Assembly (NCBI GenBank): GCA_025934955.1 | Contig: JAICWE010000032.1 | Coordinates: forward strand, 1-38,410 | Reading direction: 5' to 3' | DNA: 38,410 nt | Origin: Gemmatimonadales bacterium | GTDB lineage: Bacteria > Gemmatimonadota > Gemmatimonadetes > Gemmatimonadales > GWC2-71-9 | In this document: piece after piece, positions 1-8,099 of the stretch | Layout of the letters: the number at the start of each line of letters is the position of its first letter | How positions within the stretch are numbered: the first letter of the stretch is position 1 | Translations under genes and position numbers: made by a program | Notes under the pieces: model-generated | The model's input: only the letters and a program-made list of their open reading frames with translations | The model's database searches: none | Told to the model about the DNA's origin: nothing

Positions 1-15
1 GCGCTCCCGTCCGAC

Positions 16-1776
16 ATGACGAACGGCGTCGCCGCGGTCATCGTGGCCGGCAGCATCGTGCTGGGAACGCTCGCACTGCGAACCGAGATGGCGCGGCCGG
101 CGCGTCGCACGAGCGGCATCGTCGCCGCGCTTCTGCTGGCGCTGTCCACCCTGTGGCTCGGACTGCAGCCGGAGCGGAGCGTGACGGGCCGTGGAATCGC
201 GGTTCTCGTGACACCGGGCGCGAGTCCGACGGACGTTCGACGTCTCCTGAGCCGCCTCGGCCCGGCCGAGCTGTTGTCGCTCGATGCGGACGTCCCCGGC
301 GCCACGCGCATCACCGACCTCGGCGACCTCAGCAGGCGCCGGCCCGGGCTCGATACACTGCACGTGGCCGGCTGGGGGCCATCACGCGCGGAGTGGGCGG
401 CCGCGGCGGACTGGCAGGTGGTGCGGCACCCCGCTCCGGTGCCGGACGGCATCGTGGCGATGTCGGCTCCGGGCCACACGGCGCTCGGCCAGCAGCTCGA
501 GGTGCGCGGCACGGTGCACCGGCACGGGAAACCGGCATGGATTCATCTCGACGGCCCATCGGGCCCGGTGGACTCACTGCGTCTGGCCGATTCGCCCGAC
601 GCCGCGTTCACACTCGCCGCGACGCCGCGCGATACCGGAAGCTGGCAATACGCGCTGCGCCTGTCCGAGGACACCGCTGGTGTTCTCGGCGTCGCCGTAA
701 CGCCACCCCGGCCGCTGAGCGTGCTGATACTCGAAGCGGCGCCCAGCTTCGAGGCTTCGCACTTCGCTCACTGGCTCGCGCGGCGCGGCGCGCGCATCGC
801 GCGCTGGACCGAGACCAGTCGCGGGCGAGTGCAGACCGCATTCGTCAACGTCGTTCCGCGCACACTGCGGCCGCTCTCCACCACCGCTCTCGCCGGCGTT
901 GATCTGGTGGTGGCGGACGCGACCGTGCTGGATCACCTCCGCTCCACCGAGCGCGCCGCGCTCGAGGCTGCGATCGCCGGGGGCGGCGCCGGGCTGCTGG
1001 TGCGGCCGGACGACGACCGCTCTCCCGCGCTCCGGCGGTGGTTCGCGCCGGTCGCGTTCGGCCCGGACGACCGCCTGGTACGGCCGCGCGGGACCGATGC
1101 TTCGTCCGGTCGGACCGCCGTGCCGGCGGAGCCGCTCGCGCTGGGCGATCGCTTCGGGACCGTGACGGTCATGTCGGACGAGTCCGGGGCCGCGATCGCA
1201 CAGGCCGCGCCGGTCGGGCGCGGGCGCGTCACGCTCTCGCTGGTGCGCGCGCCCTCGCGCTGGCTCCTCGCCGGCGACTCCGTTCGCTTCGCGGAGTACT
1301 GGACGGCGGTCGTCAGCGCGACCGCGCCGGGCGTCGCCCCGGCGTGGCACATCGGCGGCGCCGCGCGGGTGGACGCGCCGCTCGCGCTCACGCTCGCCGG
1401 CGATGCGCCGGACAGCGTCGCCCGCATCACCGCGAATGTCACGGTGGAATCGTTGCCGCTCACGCGTGCGGGCGACTCGCTCCGGCGTACCGTGACCTAT
1501 TGGCCGCGCGAACCGGGGTGGCATACGGTCGAAGCGGGCGGCGCCACTGCGACGTTCTACGTACAGCCCACCGGGGCGTGGCCGGCGCGCGACGCTGCCG
1601 ACCGCCTCGCAGCGACTGCCGAGCGCGCCGCCTGGCGGCGTCCACCGATACCCACCGGTGAGCCGCCGCACCTGCCGAGTGCGCCCCCGGTGCCTCGGCC
1701 GATCGGCCTCGTCCTTCCGTTTCTGGTGTGGCTCGGCAGCGCCGCGTATCTCTGGAGCCGCGACGCCGCGCGCTGA
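16..1776 (+). CDS. Large membrane-anchored protein of unknown function
   Basis: 586 residues from the first ATG. The frame is open to the left edge, so the true start may lie outside the window. Two hydrophobic segments at residues 4-22 and 34-48 are followed by a long Pro/Ala/Arg-rich region (about 50-560) and a final membrane helix at about 562-580 with a short basic tail. This places the bulk outside the cytoplasm or between anchors. The central part (about 230-330) alternates beta-like and helical stretches and could be a flavodoxin- or amidotransferase-like fold, as in large proteins that sit beside BatA/DUF58 genes in some phyla. That assignment is only a resemblance. The gene ends 69 bases before the sensor kinase and runs the same way, so it may be transcribed with it. 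No catalytic motif was recognised. Confidence 0.7.
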   Translation: MTNGVAAVIVAGSIVLGTLALRTEMARPARRTSGIVAALLLALSTLWLGLQPERSVTGRGIAVLVTPGASPTDVRRLLSRLGPAELLSLDADVPGATRITDLGDLSRRRPGLDTLHVAGWGPSRAEWAAAADWQVVRHPAPVPDGIVAMSAPGHTALGQQLEVRGTVHRHGKPAWIHLDGPSGPVDSLRLADSPDAAFTLAATPRDTGSWQYALRLSEDTAGVLGVAVTPPRPLSVLILEAAPSFEASHFAHWLARRGARIARWTETSRGRVQTAFVNVVPRTLRPLSTTALAGVDLVVADATVLDHLRSTERAALEAAIAGGGAGLLVRPDDDRSPALRRWFAPVAFGPDDRLVRPRGTDASSGRTAVPAEPLALGDRFGTVTVMSDESGAAIAQAAPVGRGRVTLSLVRAPSRWLLAGDSVRFAEYWTAVVSATAPGVAPAWHIGGAARVDAPLALTLAGDAPDSVARITANVTVESLPLTRAGDSLRRTVTYWPREPGWHTVEAGGATATFYVQPTGAWPARDAADRLAATAERAAWRRPPIPTGEPPHLPSAPPVPRPIGLVLPFLVWLGSAAYLWSRDAAR

Positions 1777-1845
1777 CCCGCCGCGCTTGCCCCCGCGTCG
1801 CTCCGCGGCCATCTTGCCCCGACCCACCCAACCCACGCCGGCCTC

Positions 1846-3348
1846 GTGACCTTCCAGCGCAAGCTGCTCGTCGGCTTTTCCCTCATGGTGCTCCCCGTGC
1901 TGCTGGTCGGCGCGGAGGCGATCCGCAGCAATGTGCTCGAGCGCCGCGCGCTCGACGCCCTCGGCACCAACCTGACGCGCACCCGCACGTACGCCGAAGT
2001 CGAGACGGCGATGTTCAACCAGGATGAGGTGATCTGGCGTTACCTGAGCGGGCTCGAGCCGGAGGCGCGGCACGAGTACAACCTGAGCGGCGAAGTGGTG
2101 GCGTACTGGTTCGACCGCTGGCGCGCCGAGCTCCGGCCGGACGAGGTCGACCTTGCGACCAACGTCGAACGGGTACAGCACGGTATCGACGCCGTCGCCG
2201 ACACGGTATTCCAGCTGGTGGACGCGGGCCATCGCGACACGGCGTATGCGCTCGCACGGCGCGAGCTCAAGGGGCGGCTGCTGCCGATCCTCACCGACCT
2301 CAATCACGAGATCTACCGGCGCGCGCGGCAGTACAGCGTGCAGCGCGCGTTCGCGCGGGTGCAGGAGATCGTGGACGCGGAGCGGCGCGCGCTCGTCGGC
2401 ATCATGGTGCTCGCGGTCCTCGCCGGGCTCACCGGGTCGTGGCTCATCTCCCGCAGCCTCGCCCGACCGATCCGCGATCTGCAGCGCGCCATGGCGATCG
2501 TCGGCGCGGGCGACCTCGACCATCCCATCCACCCCTCCGGCACCGACGAGGTGAGCGACCTCGGCCACGCCTTCGCGCAGATGACGGCGAGCCTCCGGCA
2601 ATCGCGCGCCGACACCGAGCGGCTCGACGCGCAGCTCGCGCATCAGGTGAAGCTCGCGTCGATCGGCGAGATGTCGGCCGCGGTGGCGCACGGGCTCCGG
2701 AATCCGCTCGCGAGTCTGCGTGCCGCCGCGCAGCTCGCCCTGCGACACCCCGACTCTCCCGCCGCGCGGGAGCAGCTCCACGCGATCATCGACGAGGTGG
2801 ATCGCCTCGACCGGCGGATCAGTCATCTCCTGAGCTTCTCGCGCCCGGCGCCGTTCCATCCCTCGATGGAGCGGCTGCCGCAGCTGGTCGACAGCATCCT
2901 GCCCGCGTTCGCCGCGCTGGCGCGCGAGCGCGGCGTCACGCTCGATGTGGCGCTCGACCCGGCGCTGCCGGATATCCGGGTGGACCCGATGCAGCTGGAG
3001 CAGGCGATCGTCGAAGTCGTCTCCAACGCGCTCGACGCGATGCCGTCGGGCGGCACGCTCACGCTTCGCGCCGTGACTGACGGAGATGCCGGCGGCGCGG
3101 GCGAGGTCGTGGTCAGCATCGCGGACACCGGCGCCGGCATTCCCCCGCACGTACTCGCGTCGGTCGGCGAGCCGTTCTTCACCACGCGGCCCGAGGGCAC
3201 CGGTCTCGGCCTCGCGACGGCGCGCCGCTACGTCGAGCAGAATGGCGGGCGACTCGATCTCACCAGCGAGCCCGGACGCGGAACGACGGTGCGCTTCCAC
3301 CTGCCGCTCGCCGCTGCGACGATCACGGCGTCGGGGCGCTTCGCATGA
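1846..3348 (+). CDS. NtrB/ZraS-type sensor histidine kinase
   Basis: Start is GTG; 500 residues. A membrane helix (residues 8-24), a periplasmic helical sensor region (25-180) and a second helix (182-202) precede a HAMP domain (about 203-256). The HisKA dimerisation box follows, with the phosphoacceptor His282 in HGLRNPL, then a HATPase domain with N box (EVVSNALDAMPSGG), G1 (DTGAGIPPH) and G2 (GTGLGLATARRYV). The usual Glu after the phosphorylated His is Gly here, a variant found in part of the NtrB-like group. The stop overlaps the start of the NtrC-type regulator (ATGA), so the two form a two-component pair. Its position just upstream of pqqA suggests it controls PQQ synthesis. The signal sensed cannot be read from the sequence. 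Confidence 0.93.
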   Translation: MTFQRKLLVGFSLMVLPVLLVGAEAIRSNVLERRALDALGTNLTRTRTYAEVETAMFNQDEVIWRYLSGLEPEARHEYNLSGEVVAYWFDRWRAELRPDEVDLATNVERVQHGIDAVADTVFQLVDAGHRDTAYALARRELKGRLLPILTDLNHEIYRRARQYSVQRAFARVQEIVDAERRALVGIMVLAVLAGLTGSWLISRSLARPIRDLQRAMAIVGAGDLDHPIHPSGTDEVSDLGHAFAQMTASLRQSRADTERLDAQLAHQVKLASIGEMSAAVAHGLRNPLASLRAAAQLALRHPDSPAAREQLHAIIDEVDRLDRRISHLLSFSRPAPFHPSMERLPQLVDSILPAFAALARERGVTLDVALDPALPDIRVDPMQLEQAIVEVVSNALDAMPSGGTLTLRAVTDGDAGGAGEVVVSIADTGAGIPPHVLASVGEPFFTTRPEGTGLGLATARRYVEQNGGRLDLTSEPGRGTTVRFHLPLAAATITASGRFA

Positions 3349-4730
3349 GCGGCGCGACGGTGCTCATCGTCGACGACGAGCGCACGCTCGCCCGCGCCAT
3401 CAAGGGCTTCCTCGCCGAGTACGGCTACGAGGCCGAGGTCGCCGGCGACGCCGAGTCGGCGCTGGCGCAGCTGGAGCGCCTCCGGCCGGATGTCGTCTTC
3501 GCCGATGTACGGCTCCCGGGCATGAACGGCATCGAACTGCTCCGCCGCATCCGCGAATTCGACGCGGCGATTCCCGTCATCATCATGACCGCGCACGGCA
3601 CCATCGAGGGCGCGGTGGAAGCGGTGAAGCTGGGGGCCTTCGACTACCTCAAGAAGCCGGTGGACCTGGAGGAGCTGAAGCTCCTCGCCGATCGCGCGCG
3701 CGAGCACTCGCAGCTCAAGCAGGAGCTTTCCTACTACCGGCGCCAGGCCGGCCGGGGCGAGACGCCGGACGCCGGCCTCGCCGGCGTGCTGGGCCGCTCG
3801 CCGGCGATGCGCGCGGTGCTGGATCAGGCGCGGCAGATCGCGCAGCTCGACGAGACGCCGCCGGTGCTCATTACCGGCGAAACCGGCACCGGCAAGGGCC
3901 TCGTGGCCCGCACCATCCACGCGACCGGCGCGCGCGCCGGACAGCCGTTCATCGAGGTCAACTGCACCGCGCTTCCCGCGACGCTGATGGAGGCGGAGCT
4001 GTTCGGCCACGAGCGCGGCGCGTTCACCGACGCGAAGGAGTCGAAGCTCGGATTGTTCGAGGCGGGCGAGGGGGGCTTTCTCTTCCTCGACGAAGTGGGC
4101 GACATCGAGCTGGCGCTCCAGGGGAAGCTGCTGCGCGCCATCGAGGACCGCACGGTGCGCCGGGTCGGCGGCATCCGCGATCGCAAGGTGGACGTCCGCA
4201 TTCTCGCCGCGACCAACCGCGATCTCGAGCGTGAGACGCAGCGCGATCGCTTCCGCAAGGACCTCTACTTCCGGCTGGCGGTGCTGCCGCTCCGCCTGCC
4301 GCCGCTTCGGGAGCGGGGCGACGATGTGCTCATCCTGGCCGAGCACTTTCTGCAGCGCTTCAGCGCGAAGTATGGCCGCCCGGTGCCGCAGATGGATGCG
4401 CCCGCGCGCGAGCTGCTGCTGGCGTATCCCTGGCCCGGCAACGTGCGGGAGCTGAGCCACGTGATGGAGCGCGCCGTCCTCTGGAGCCGCGGCGACACGA
4501 TCGGTGTGGACCACCTCTCGCTCACCGCGCCGGCCGAGTCGGCGCCGCCCGCATCCGAGGGCATCCCCGTGCTCCCGCCCCCGGGCGTGGACCTCGGCGG
4601 CTGGGAGAAGGCGATGCTCGAGCGCGCCCTCGCCGACGCCGGCGGGAACCAGACCCGCGCCGCCCAGCGGCTCGGCATTACACGCGACACGCTCCGTTAC
4701 CGGCTCAAGAAGCACGGTCTGCAGGGCTGA
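3345..4730 (+). CDS. NtrC-family sigma-54-dependent response regulator
   Basis: 461 residues with the full NtrC layout. The receiver domain (1-120) has acidic residues D10/D11, phosphoacceptor D54, T82 and K103/K104. The AAA+ domain (about 145-385) has Walker A GETGTGKG at 178-185 and Walker B FLFLDE at 246-251. The sigma-54 contact loop reads GAFTDA at 225-230 where the family consensus is GAFTGA. A Fis-type helix-turn-helix closes the protein (NQTRAAQRLGITRDTLRYRL). It is translationally coupled to the kinase. The intergenic region right after it carries paired palindromes and a sigma-54 element ahead of pqqA, so the PQQ operon is the likely direct target. The Asp variant of the loop is known in a minority of family members; its effect here is not known. 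Confidence 0.95.
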   Translation: MSGATVLIVDDERTLARAIKGFLAEYGYEAEVAGDAESALAQLERLRPDVVFADVRLPGMNGIELLRRIREFDAAIPVIIMTAHGTIEGAVEAVKLGAFDYLKKPVDLEELKLLADRAREHSQLKQELSYYRRQAGRGETPDAGLAGVLGRSPAMRAVLDQARQIAQLDETPPVLITGETGTGKGLVARTIHATGARAGQPFIEVNCTALPATLMEAELFGHERGAFTDAKESKLGLFEAGEGGFLFLDEVGDIELALQGKLLRAIEDRTVRRVGGIRDRKVDVRILAATNRDLERETQRDRFRKDLYFRLAVLPLRLPPLRERGDDVLILAEHFLQRFSAKYGRPVPQMDAPARELLLAYPWPGNVRELSHVMERAVLWSRGDTIGVDHLSLTAPAESAPPASEGIPVLPPPGVDLGGWEKAMLERALADAGGNQTRAAQRLGITRDTLRYRLKKHGLQG

Positions 4731-4746
4731 GCGACACCCACGTAGC

Positions 4747-4783
4747 TGGGTGATATCACCCACCGGCTGGTTCATATCCCCCA
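4747..4783 (+). promoter_or_regulatory. Two tandem 16-bp palindromic activator sites upstream of pqqA
   Basis: TGGGTGATATCACCCA at 4747-4762 is a perfect 16-bp palindrome. TGGTTCATATCCCCCA at 4768-4783 matches it at 13 of 16 positions. The centres are 21 bp apart, two helical turns, so both would lie on the same DNA face. An extra CACCCA half-site sits at 4735-4740. Paired dyads 80-110 bp upstream of a sigma-54 start site are the usual arrangement of NtrC-type enhancers, and the gene ending at 4730 encodes such a regulator. The sequence and geometry are observed. Binding by that regulator is inferred. Confidence 0.75.
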
Positions 4784-4832
4784 TTCCGTTCGTCTGCCGA
4801 CTCCGCGCGGCGCTCCAGGGTGAGTCCGCGCG

Positions 4833-4848
4833 CGGCACGCTCTCTGCT
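4833..4848 (+). promoter_or_regulatory. Candidate sigma-54 promoter (-24/-12) for pqqA
   Basis: CGGCACGCTCTCTGCT against the consensus TGGCACG-N4-TTGCW. The essential GG (4834-4835) and GC (4846-4847) have exactly the required spacing, and the GGCACG block is intact. The deviations are C for the first T and CT for TT before GC. Transcription would start near 4858-4860, giving a leader of about 60 bases before pqqA. The site lies between enhancer-like dyads and pqqA and follows a sigma-54 activator gene, which makes chance unlikely. Confidence 0.75.
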
Positions 4849-4918
4849 TCGTCCCCCGCATCGCGGGTTTCCGCAGCTGGGCCGCAACGGCCCGAATCCA
4901 CACCTCTGGAGGTCGTCA

Positions 4919-4993
4919 ATGTCCTGGACCAAGCCGCAGGCCGAGATCGTCGCCGTCACGCTCGAAGTGACTGCCTACGTCGCGACGCTCTAA
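4919..4993 (+). CDS. pqqA: PqqA, PQQ precursor peptide
   Basis: A 24-residue peptide with an ATG start and a clear ribosome site (GGAGG at 4908-4912, six bases before the start). It carries the diagnostic Glu-x-x-x-Tyr motif as EVTAY, with Glu16 and Tyr20. These are the two residues cross-linked by PqqE and converted into pyrroloquinoline quinone. The start MSWTKP resembles the short, Trp/Lys-containing leader of other PqqA peptides. It lies directly ahead of pqqB, as in most pqq operons. A strong hairpin plus T-run follows it, which would let pqqA be transcribed in excess over the enzymes, as expected for a consumed substrate. The gene is short enough to be missed by ordinary gene finding. 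Confidence 0.96.
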   Translation: MSWTKPQAEIVAVTLEVTAYVATL

Positions 4994-5008
4994 GTCGCGC
5001 AATCGGAG

Positions 5009-5041
5009 CGGGGCTCGCGCAAGCGAGCCCCGCCCGTTTTT
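5009..5041 (+). terminator. Intrinsic terminator/attenuator between pqqA and pqqB
   Basis: A perfect 10-bp stem (CGGGGCTCGC at 5009-5018 with GCGAGCCCCG at 5023-5032) is closed by a GCAA tetraloop of the stable GNRA type and followed by CCCG and five T residues (5037-5041). It lies 15 bases after the pqqA stop and 18 bases before pqqB. Partial read-through would set the ratio of pqqA to pqqBCDE transcripts. It could also act as a 3' stabiliser of a short pqqA RNA. No second promoter for pqqB is evident. Confidence 0.85.
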
Positions 5042-5059
5042 CCCCCCGAGACCAGTCCG

Positions 5060-5974
5060 ATGCAGGTGATGTTGCTGGGAACCGCGGCCGGCGGCGGCTT
5101 CCCCCAGTGGAACTGCTGGTGTCCGTCGTGCCGCGTCGCCCGAACCGATCCGGCCGCCGCCGTTCCGCGGAGTCAGTCCTCCGCCGCCGTGAGCGCCGAC
5201 GGCCGGCGCTGGTTCCTCCTCAACGCCTCGCCCGACGTCCGGCACCAGATCGAGCGGATCCCCGCCTCGACGCCGCCGTCGACCACCATGCGCCAGGTGC
5301 CGATCGAAGGCGTCGTCCTCACCGACGCGGAGCTGGACCACACGCTCGGCGTCGCGCTGCTGCGCGAGGGGCGGTGCCTTCACCTGTACGCCACGGACGG
5401 CGTCACCGAGACGCTGGCCCGGGACAGCGGCGTGCTCACCGTGACCCGCGCGTTCGCGGAGGTGGAGGTCACGCCACTCGCGATCGGCGCGACGACGGCG
5501 TTGCTCGACCGGCGGGGCGCGCACGCCGGGCTCCAGGTCGAGGCGTTCACCGTCGCCGCCGGCCCGCCGCGCTTCGCCAGCGCCGAGCGGGAGGGGCACA
5601 CCGTCGGCCTGACGATCACCGCGGTGGACAGCGGCCGCTCCGTCGCGTTCGTCCCCGGCTGTGGCGAGCTGGACGACGCACTGCTGGCGCGCTTCGACCG
5701 CGCCGACCTGCTCCTGTTCGACGGGACCTTCTGGACCGATGACGAGCTGATCCGGCTGCGGATCGCCCCACGCACCGCGCGCCAGATGGATCACCTGCCG
5801 ATCTCGGGACCGGGCGGCAGCCTCGAGCAGCTCGCTTCGCTTCGCTGCCGGCACAAGGTGTACACCCACATCAACAACACCAATCCGATGCTCCGTGAGC
5901 GCGGCCCCGAGCGGGCTGCGGTGGAGCGCGCCGGCCTCGCGGTCGGCGCCGACGGCATGACGTTCACGCTCTGA
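5060..5974 (+). CDS. pqqB: PqqB, metallo-beta-lactamase-fold PQQ biosynthesis protein
   Basis: 304 residues, the usual PqqB length. The N-terminus reads MQVMLLGTAAGGGFPQWNCW and contains the family CxCxxC cluster (Cys19, Cys21, Cys24). This is followed by NASPDVRHQI and the DH-containing strand VLTDAELDHTLG of the metallo-beta-lactamase fold. The C-terminal part has HLPISGPGGSLEQL and YTHINNTNP, both typical of PqqB. PqqB acts as an iron-dependent hydroxylase on the Glu-Tyr diamino acid intermediate before the PqqC step. It is the first enzyme gene after the pqqA attenuator and is followed after seven bases by pqqC. Confidence 0.96.
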   Translation: MQVMLLGTAAGGGFPQWNCWCPSCRVARTDPAAAVPRSQSSAAVSADGRRWFLLNASPDVRHQIERIPASTPPSTTMRQVPIEGVVLTDAELDHTLGVALLREGRCLHLYATDGVTETLARDSGVLTVTRAFAEVEVTPLAIGATTALLDRRGAHAGLQVEAFTVAAGPPRFASAEREGHTVGLTITAVDSGRSVAFVPGCGELDDALLARFDRADLLLFDGTFWTDDELIRLRIAPRTARQMDHLPISGPGGSLEQLASLRCRHKVYTHINNTNPMLRERGPERAAVERAGLAVGADGMTFTL

Positions 5975-5981
5975 GTCGACC

Positions 5982-6755
5982 ATGACCACCGCTGCACTCG
6001 ATACCGCCCCGCTGCACGCCTCCGAGCTCGCGACGCCGCCACGGCCGCCGATCCCGGTGCTCGATCGCCCGCTCGCCCCCGCCGAGCTCGAGGCGGCGCT
6101 CCGTGCGTTCCACGGCTCGTACTACATGCAGCACCCGTTTCACCAGCTCATGTACGAGGGAAAGCTGAGCCGCCGGCAATTCCAGGGCTGGGTCGCCAAC
6201 CGGCTCGCGTATCAGCGCGTGGTGCCGCGGAAGGACGCCGCAATCCTCTCCAACTGTCCCGACCCCGTGGTGCGGCGCGAGTGGATCCAGCGGATCATCG
6301 ATCACGACGGTACCGAGCCGGGGACCGGTGGCATCGAGCTGTGGATCCGGCTCGGCGTCGCGCTCGGCGTGCCGCGGGAGGAGATGGAAGACGAGCGGCA
6401 CGTGCTGCCGGCGGTGCGGCTCATCTGCGAGTCGTACGTGACGTTCTGCCGAACCAGGCCGTGGGTCGAGGCGTGCGCGTCGTCGCTCACCGAGCTGTTC
6501 GCGCCGAAGATCCACCAGCAGCGGCTGGATTCCTGGCCCCGCTTCTACCCCTGGATTCCGCCCGAGGCGCTCGACTACTTCAAGAGCCGGCTGGTGCAGG
6601 CCCCGCGCGACGTGCGCCACGGGCTGTCCATCGTGCAGGCGCACTGCAGCACGGTCGAGAGCCAGCGCCGCGCGTTCGAGGCGCTCCAGTTCAAGCTCGA
6701 CATGCTGTGGGCAATGATCGACACGATCCACAACGCCTATCGGGACGACGCGTGA
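5982..6755 (+). CDS. pqqC: PqqC, pyrroloquinoline-quinone synthase
   Basis: 257 residues. PqqC performs the final ring closure and eight-electron oxidation that gives PQQ, without a metal or cofactor. Family sequence is visible throughout: YYMQHPFHQLMYEGKLSRRQ near residue 46, the RLAYQRVVPRKDAAILSNCP helix near 70, HDG near 108, and WIPPEALDYFKSRL and YVTFCR in the second half. The first 35 residues are a Pro/Ala-rich extension beyond the conserved start. The stop overlaps the pqqD start by one base (TGATG), so the two are translationally coupled. Confidence 0.97.
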   Translation: MTTAALDTAPLHASELATPPRPPIPVLDRPLAPAELEAALRAFHGSYYMQHPFHQLMYEGKLSRRQFQGWVANRLAYQRVVPRKDAAILSNCPDPVVRREWIQRIIDHDGTEPGTGGIELWIRLGVALGVPREEMEDERHVLPAVRLICESYVTFCRTRPWVEACASSLTELFAPKIHQQRLDSWPRFYPWIPPEALDYFKSRLVQAPRDVRHGLSIVQAHCSTVESQRRAFEALQFKLDMLWAMIDTIHNAYRDDA

Positions 6756-7018
6756 TGACGGCGGATTCGGTTCCCGCCCTCTGGCGGCTCGCCCGGCTCG
6801 GCTACGACGACGTGCGCCGGCGGCCCGTGCTGCTGTACCCCGAGGGCGCGGTACTGCTGAACGACACCGGGCGCGAGATCCTGGAGCTGGTGGACGGCCG
6901 CCGCAGCGTTCGCGACATCGCCGCGATTCTCGGCGGCAAGTACGCGACCGACGTCACCGCCGACGTGGTGGAATATCTCGGCGGTCTGGCTGAAAGAGAG
7001 TTGATCCGTGACGCATGA
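6755..7018 (+). CDS. pqqD: PqqD, PqqA-binding peptide chaperone
   Basis: 87 residues from the ATG that overlaps the pqqC stop; a GTG codon just before it is in frame but would break the overlap. The protein fits PqqD in length and pattern: RLARLGYDDVRRRPVLLYPE, then LNDTGREILELVDGRRSV and DVTADVVEYL. These outline the small winged-helix RiPP recognition element that holds PqqA and delivers it to PqqE. It is a free-standing PqqD rather than a PqqC-PqqD or PqqD-PqqE fusion. It overlaps pqqE by 11 bases. Confidence 0.95.
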   Translation: MTADSVPALWRLARLGYDDVRRRPVLLYPEGAVLLNDTGREILELVDGRRSVRDIAAILGGKYATDVTADVVEYLGGLAERELIRDA

Positions 7019-8099
7019 CCATCCGACGACGCTGCTGGCGGAGCTGACGCACCGCTGTCCGCTCCACTGCCCCTATTGTTCGAACCCCCTCGACCTCATC
7101 CGCGCCGAGCGCGAGCTCTCGACCGACGACTGGAAGCGGGTCTTCTCCCAGGCGCGCGCGCTCGGCGTGCTCCAGCTGGGTCTCTCCGGCGGCGAGCCGC
7201 TGGTGCGGAAGGATCTGGAGGAGCTGGCCGCGCATGCCCGCGGCCTCGGACTCTACACCACGCTCGTGACCTCGGGACTCGGCCTGACGCGCGCGCGCGC
7301 CGAGCGGCTGCGCGATGCGGGCCTCGAGCACATCCAGATTTCCATCCAGGACAGCGACGACGCGAGCGCCGAGCGGATCGCGGGCGTGAGCTCGGTGAAG
7401 CAGAAGCGTGCGGCCATCGCGCTGGTGCGCGAGCTGGGCTTCGCCTTCTCCATCAACGTGGTGCTGCACCGCGCCAACCTCGACCGGCTCGAGTCCATCA
7501 TCGATCTCGCCGCGGAGCTGGGCGCCGACCGGCTGGAGCTGGCCAACACGCAGTACTACGGCTGGGGGCTGGAGAACCGCGCGGCGCTGATGCCGGCACG
7601 CGAGCAGCTCGAGCGGGCGCACGAGATCGCCGAGCGGAAGATCCGGCAGTACAAGGGCCGCATGCAGATGCTGTACGTGCTGCCCGACTATTACGAGAAG
7701 TACCCCAAGGCGTGCTACGGTGGTTGGGGCCGGGTGTATCTCGTCGTGGCACCGGATGGGAAGGTGCTGCCCTGTCACGGCGCAACTCAGATCGCGGGAC
7801 TCGACTTCCCCAACGCGCGAGATCGTTCGCTCGAGTGGATCTGGCAGGAGTCGCCGCTCTTCAATGCATTTCGCGGGGATGCGTGGATGAAGGAGCCGTG
7901 CCGCAGCTGCGAGCACAAGACGCGCGACTTCGGCGGCTGCCGCTGCCAGGCCTTTGCGCTCACCGGCGACGCGGCCAACCCCGATCCGGTCTGCACCCTC
8001 ACGCCGCTCCGCCGCATCGTGGACGCGGCGCTGCACGACGCCGAGGCGAGCCGCGAGTACCGGTATCGCGGCTACGCCGCCGAGCCGCAGGCGGTGTGA
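7008..8099 (+). CDS. pqqE: PqqE, radical SAM PqqA Glu-Tyr cross-linking enzyme
   Basis: 363 residues from GTG at 7008. The radical SAM cluster motif CxxxCxxC is Cys17, Cys21 and Cys24 (RCPLHCPYC), followed by SGGEP for SAM binding. The C-terminal SPASM-type region has a cysteine near CYGGWG, then LPCHGA and a final cluster in EPCRSCEHKTRDFGGCRCQA, which provide ligands for the auxiliary iron-sulfur clusters. PqqE links Glu16 to Tyr20 of PqqA while it is bound to PqqD. The start overlaps pqqD, and the stop is overlapped by the ABC transporter start (GTGA), so translation of the transporter is tied to that of PqqE. Confidence 0.97.
   Translation: MTHDHPTTLLAELTHRCPLHCPYCSNPLDLIRAERELSTDDWKRVFSQARALGVLQLGLSGGEPLVRKDLEELAAHARGLGLYTTLVTSGLGLTRARAERLRDAGLEHIQISIQDSDDASAERIAGVSSVKQKRAAIALVRELGFAFSINVVLHRANLDRLESIIDLAAELGADRLELANTQYYGWGLENRAALMPAREQLERAHEIAERKIRQYKGRMQMLYVLPDYYEKYPKACYGGWGRVYLVVAPDGKVLPCHGATQIAGLDFPNARDRSLEWIWQESPLFNAFRGDAWMKEPCRSCEHKTRDFGGCRCQAFALTGDAANPDPVCTLTPLRRIVDAALHDAEASREYRYRGYAAEPQAV

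Noticed and set aside
574..3300. A 908-codon open frame on the minus strand opposite the first gene and the sensor kinase
   Set aside because: High GC makes long antisense frames common. The translation is Arg/Glu/His-rich without motifs, and the plus-strand genes have clear domains.
7076..8095. N-terminal extension of the pqqE-linked ATPase
   Set aside because: The added sequence is the shadow of pqqE in another frame; homology starts at the GTG overlapping the pqqE stop.
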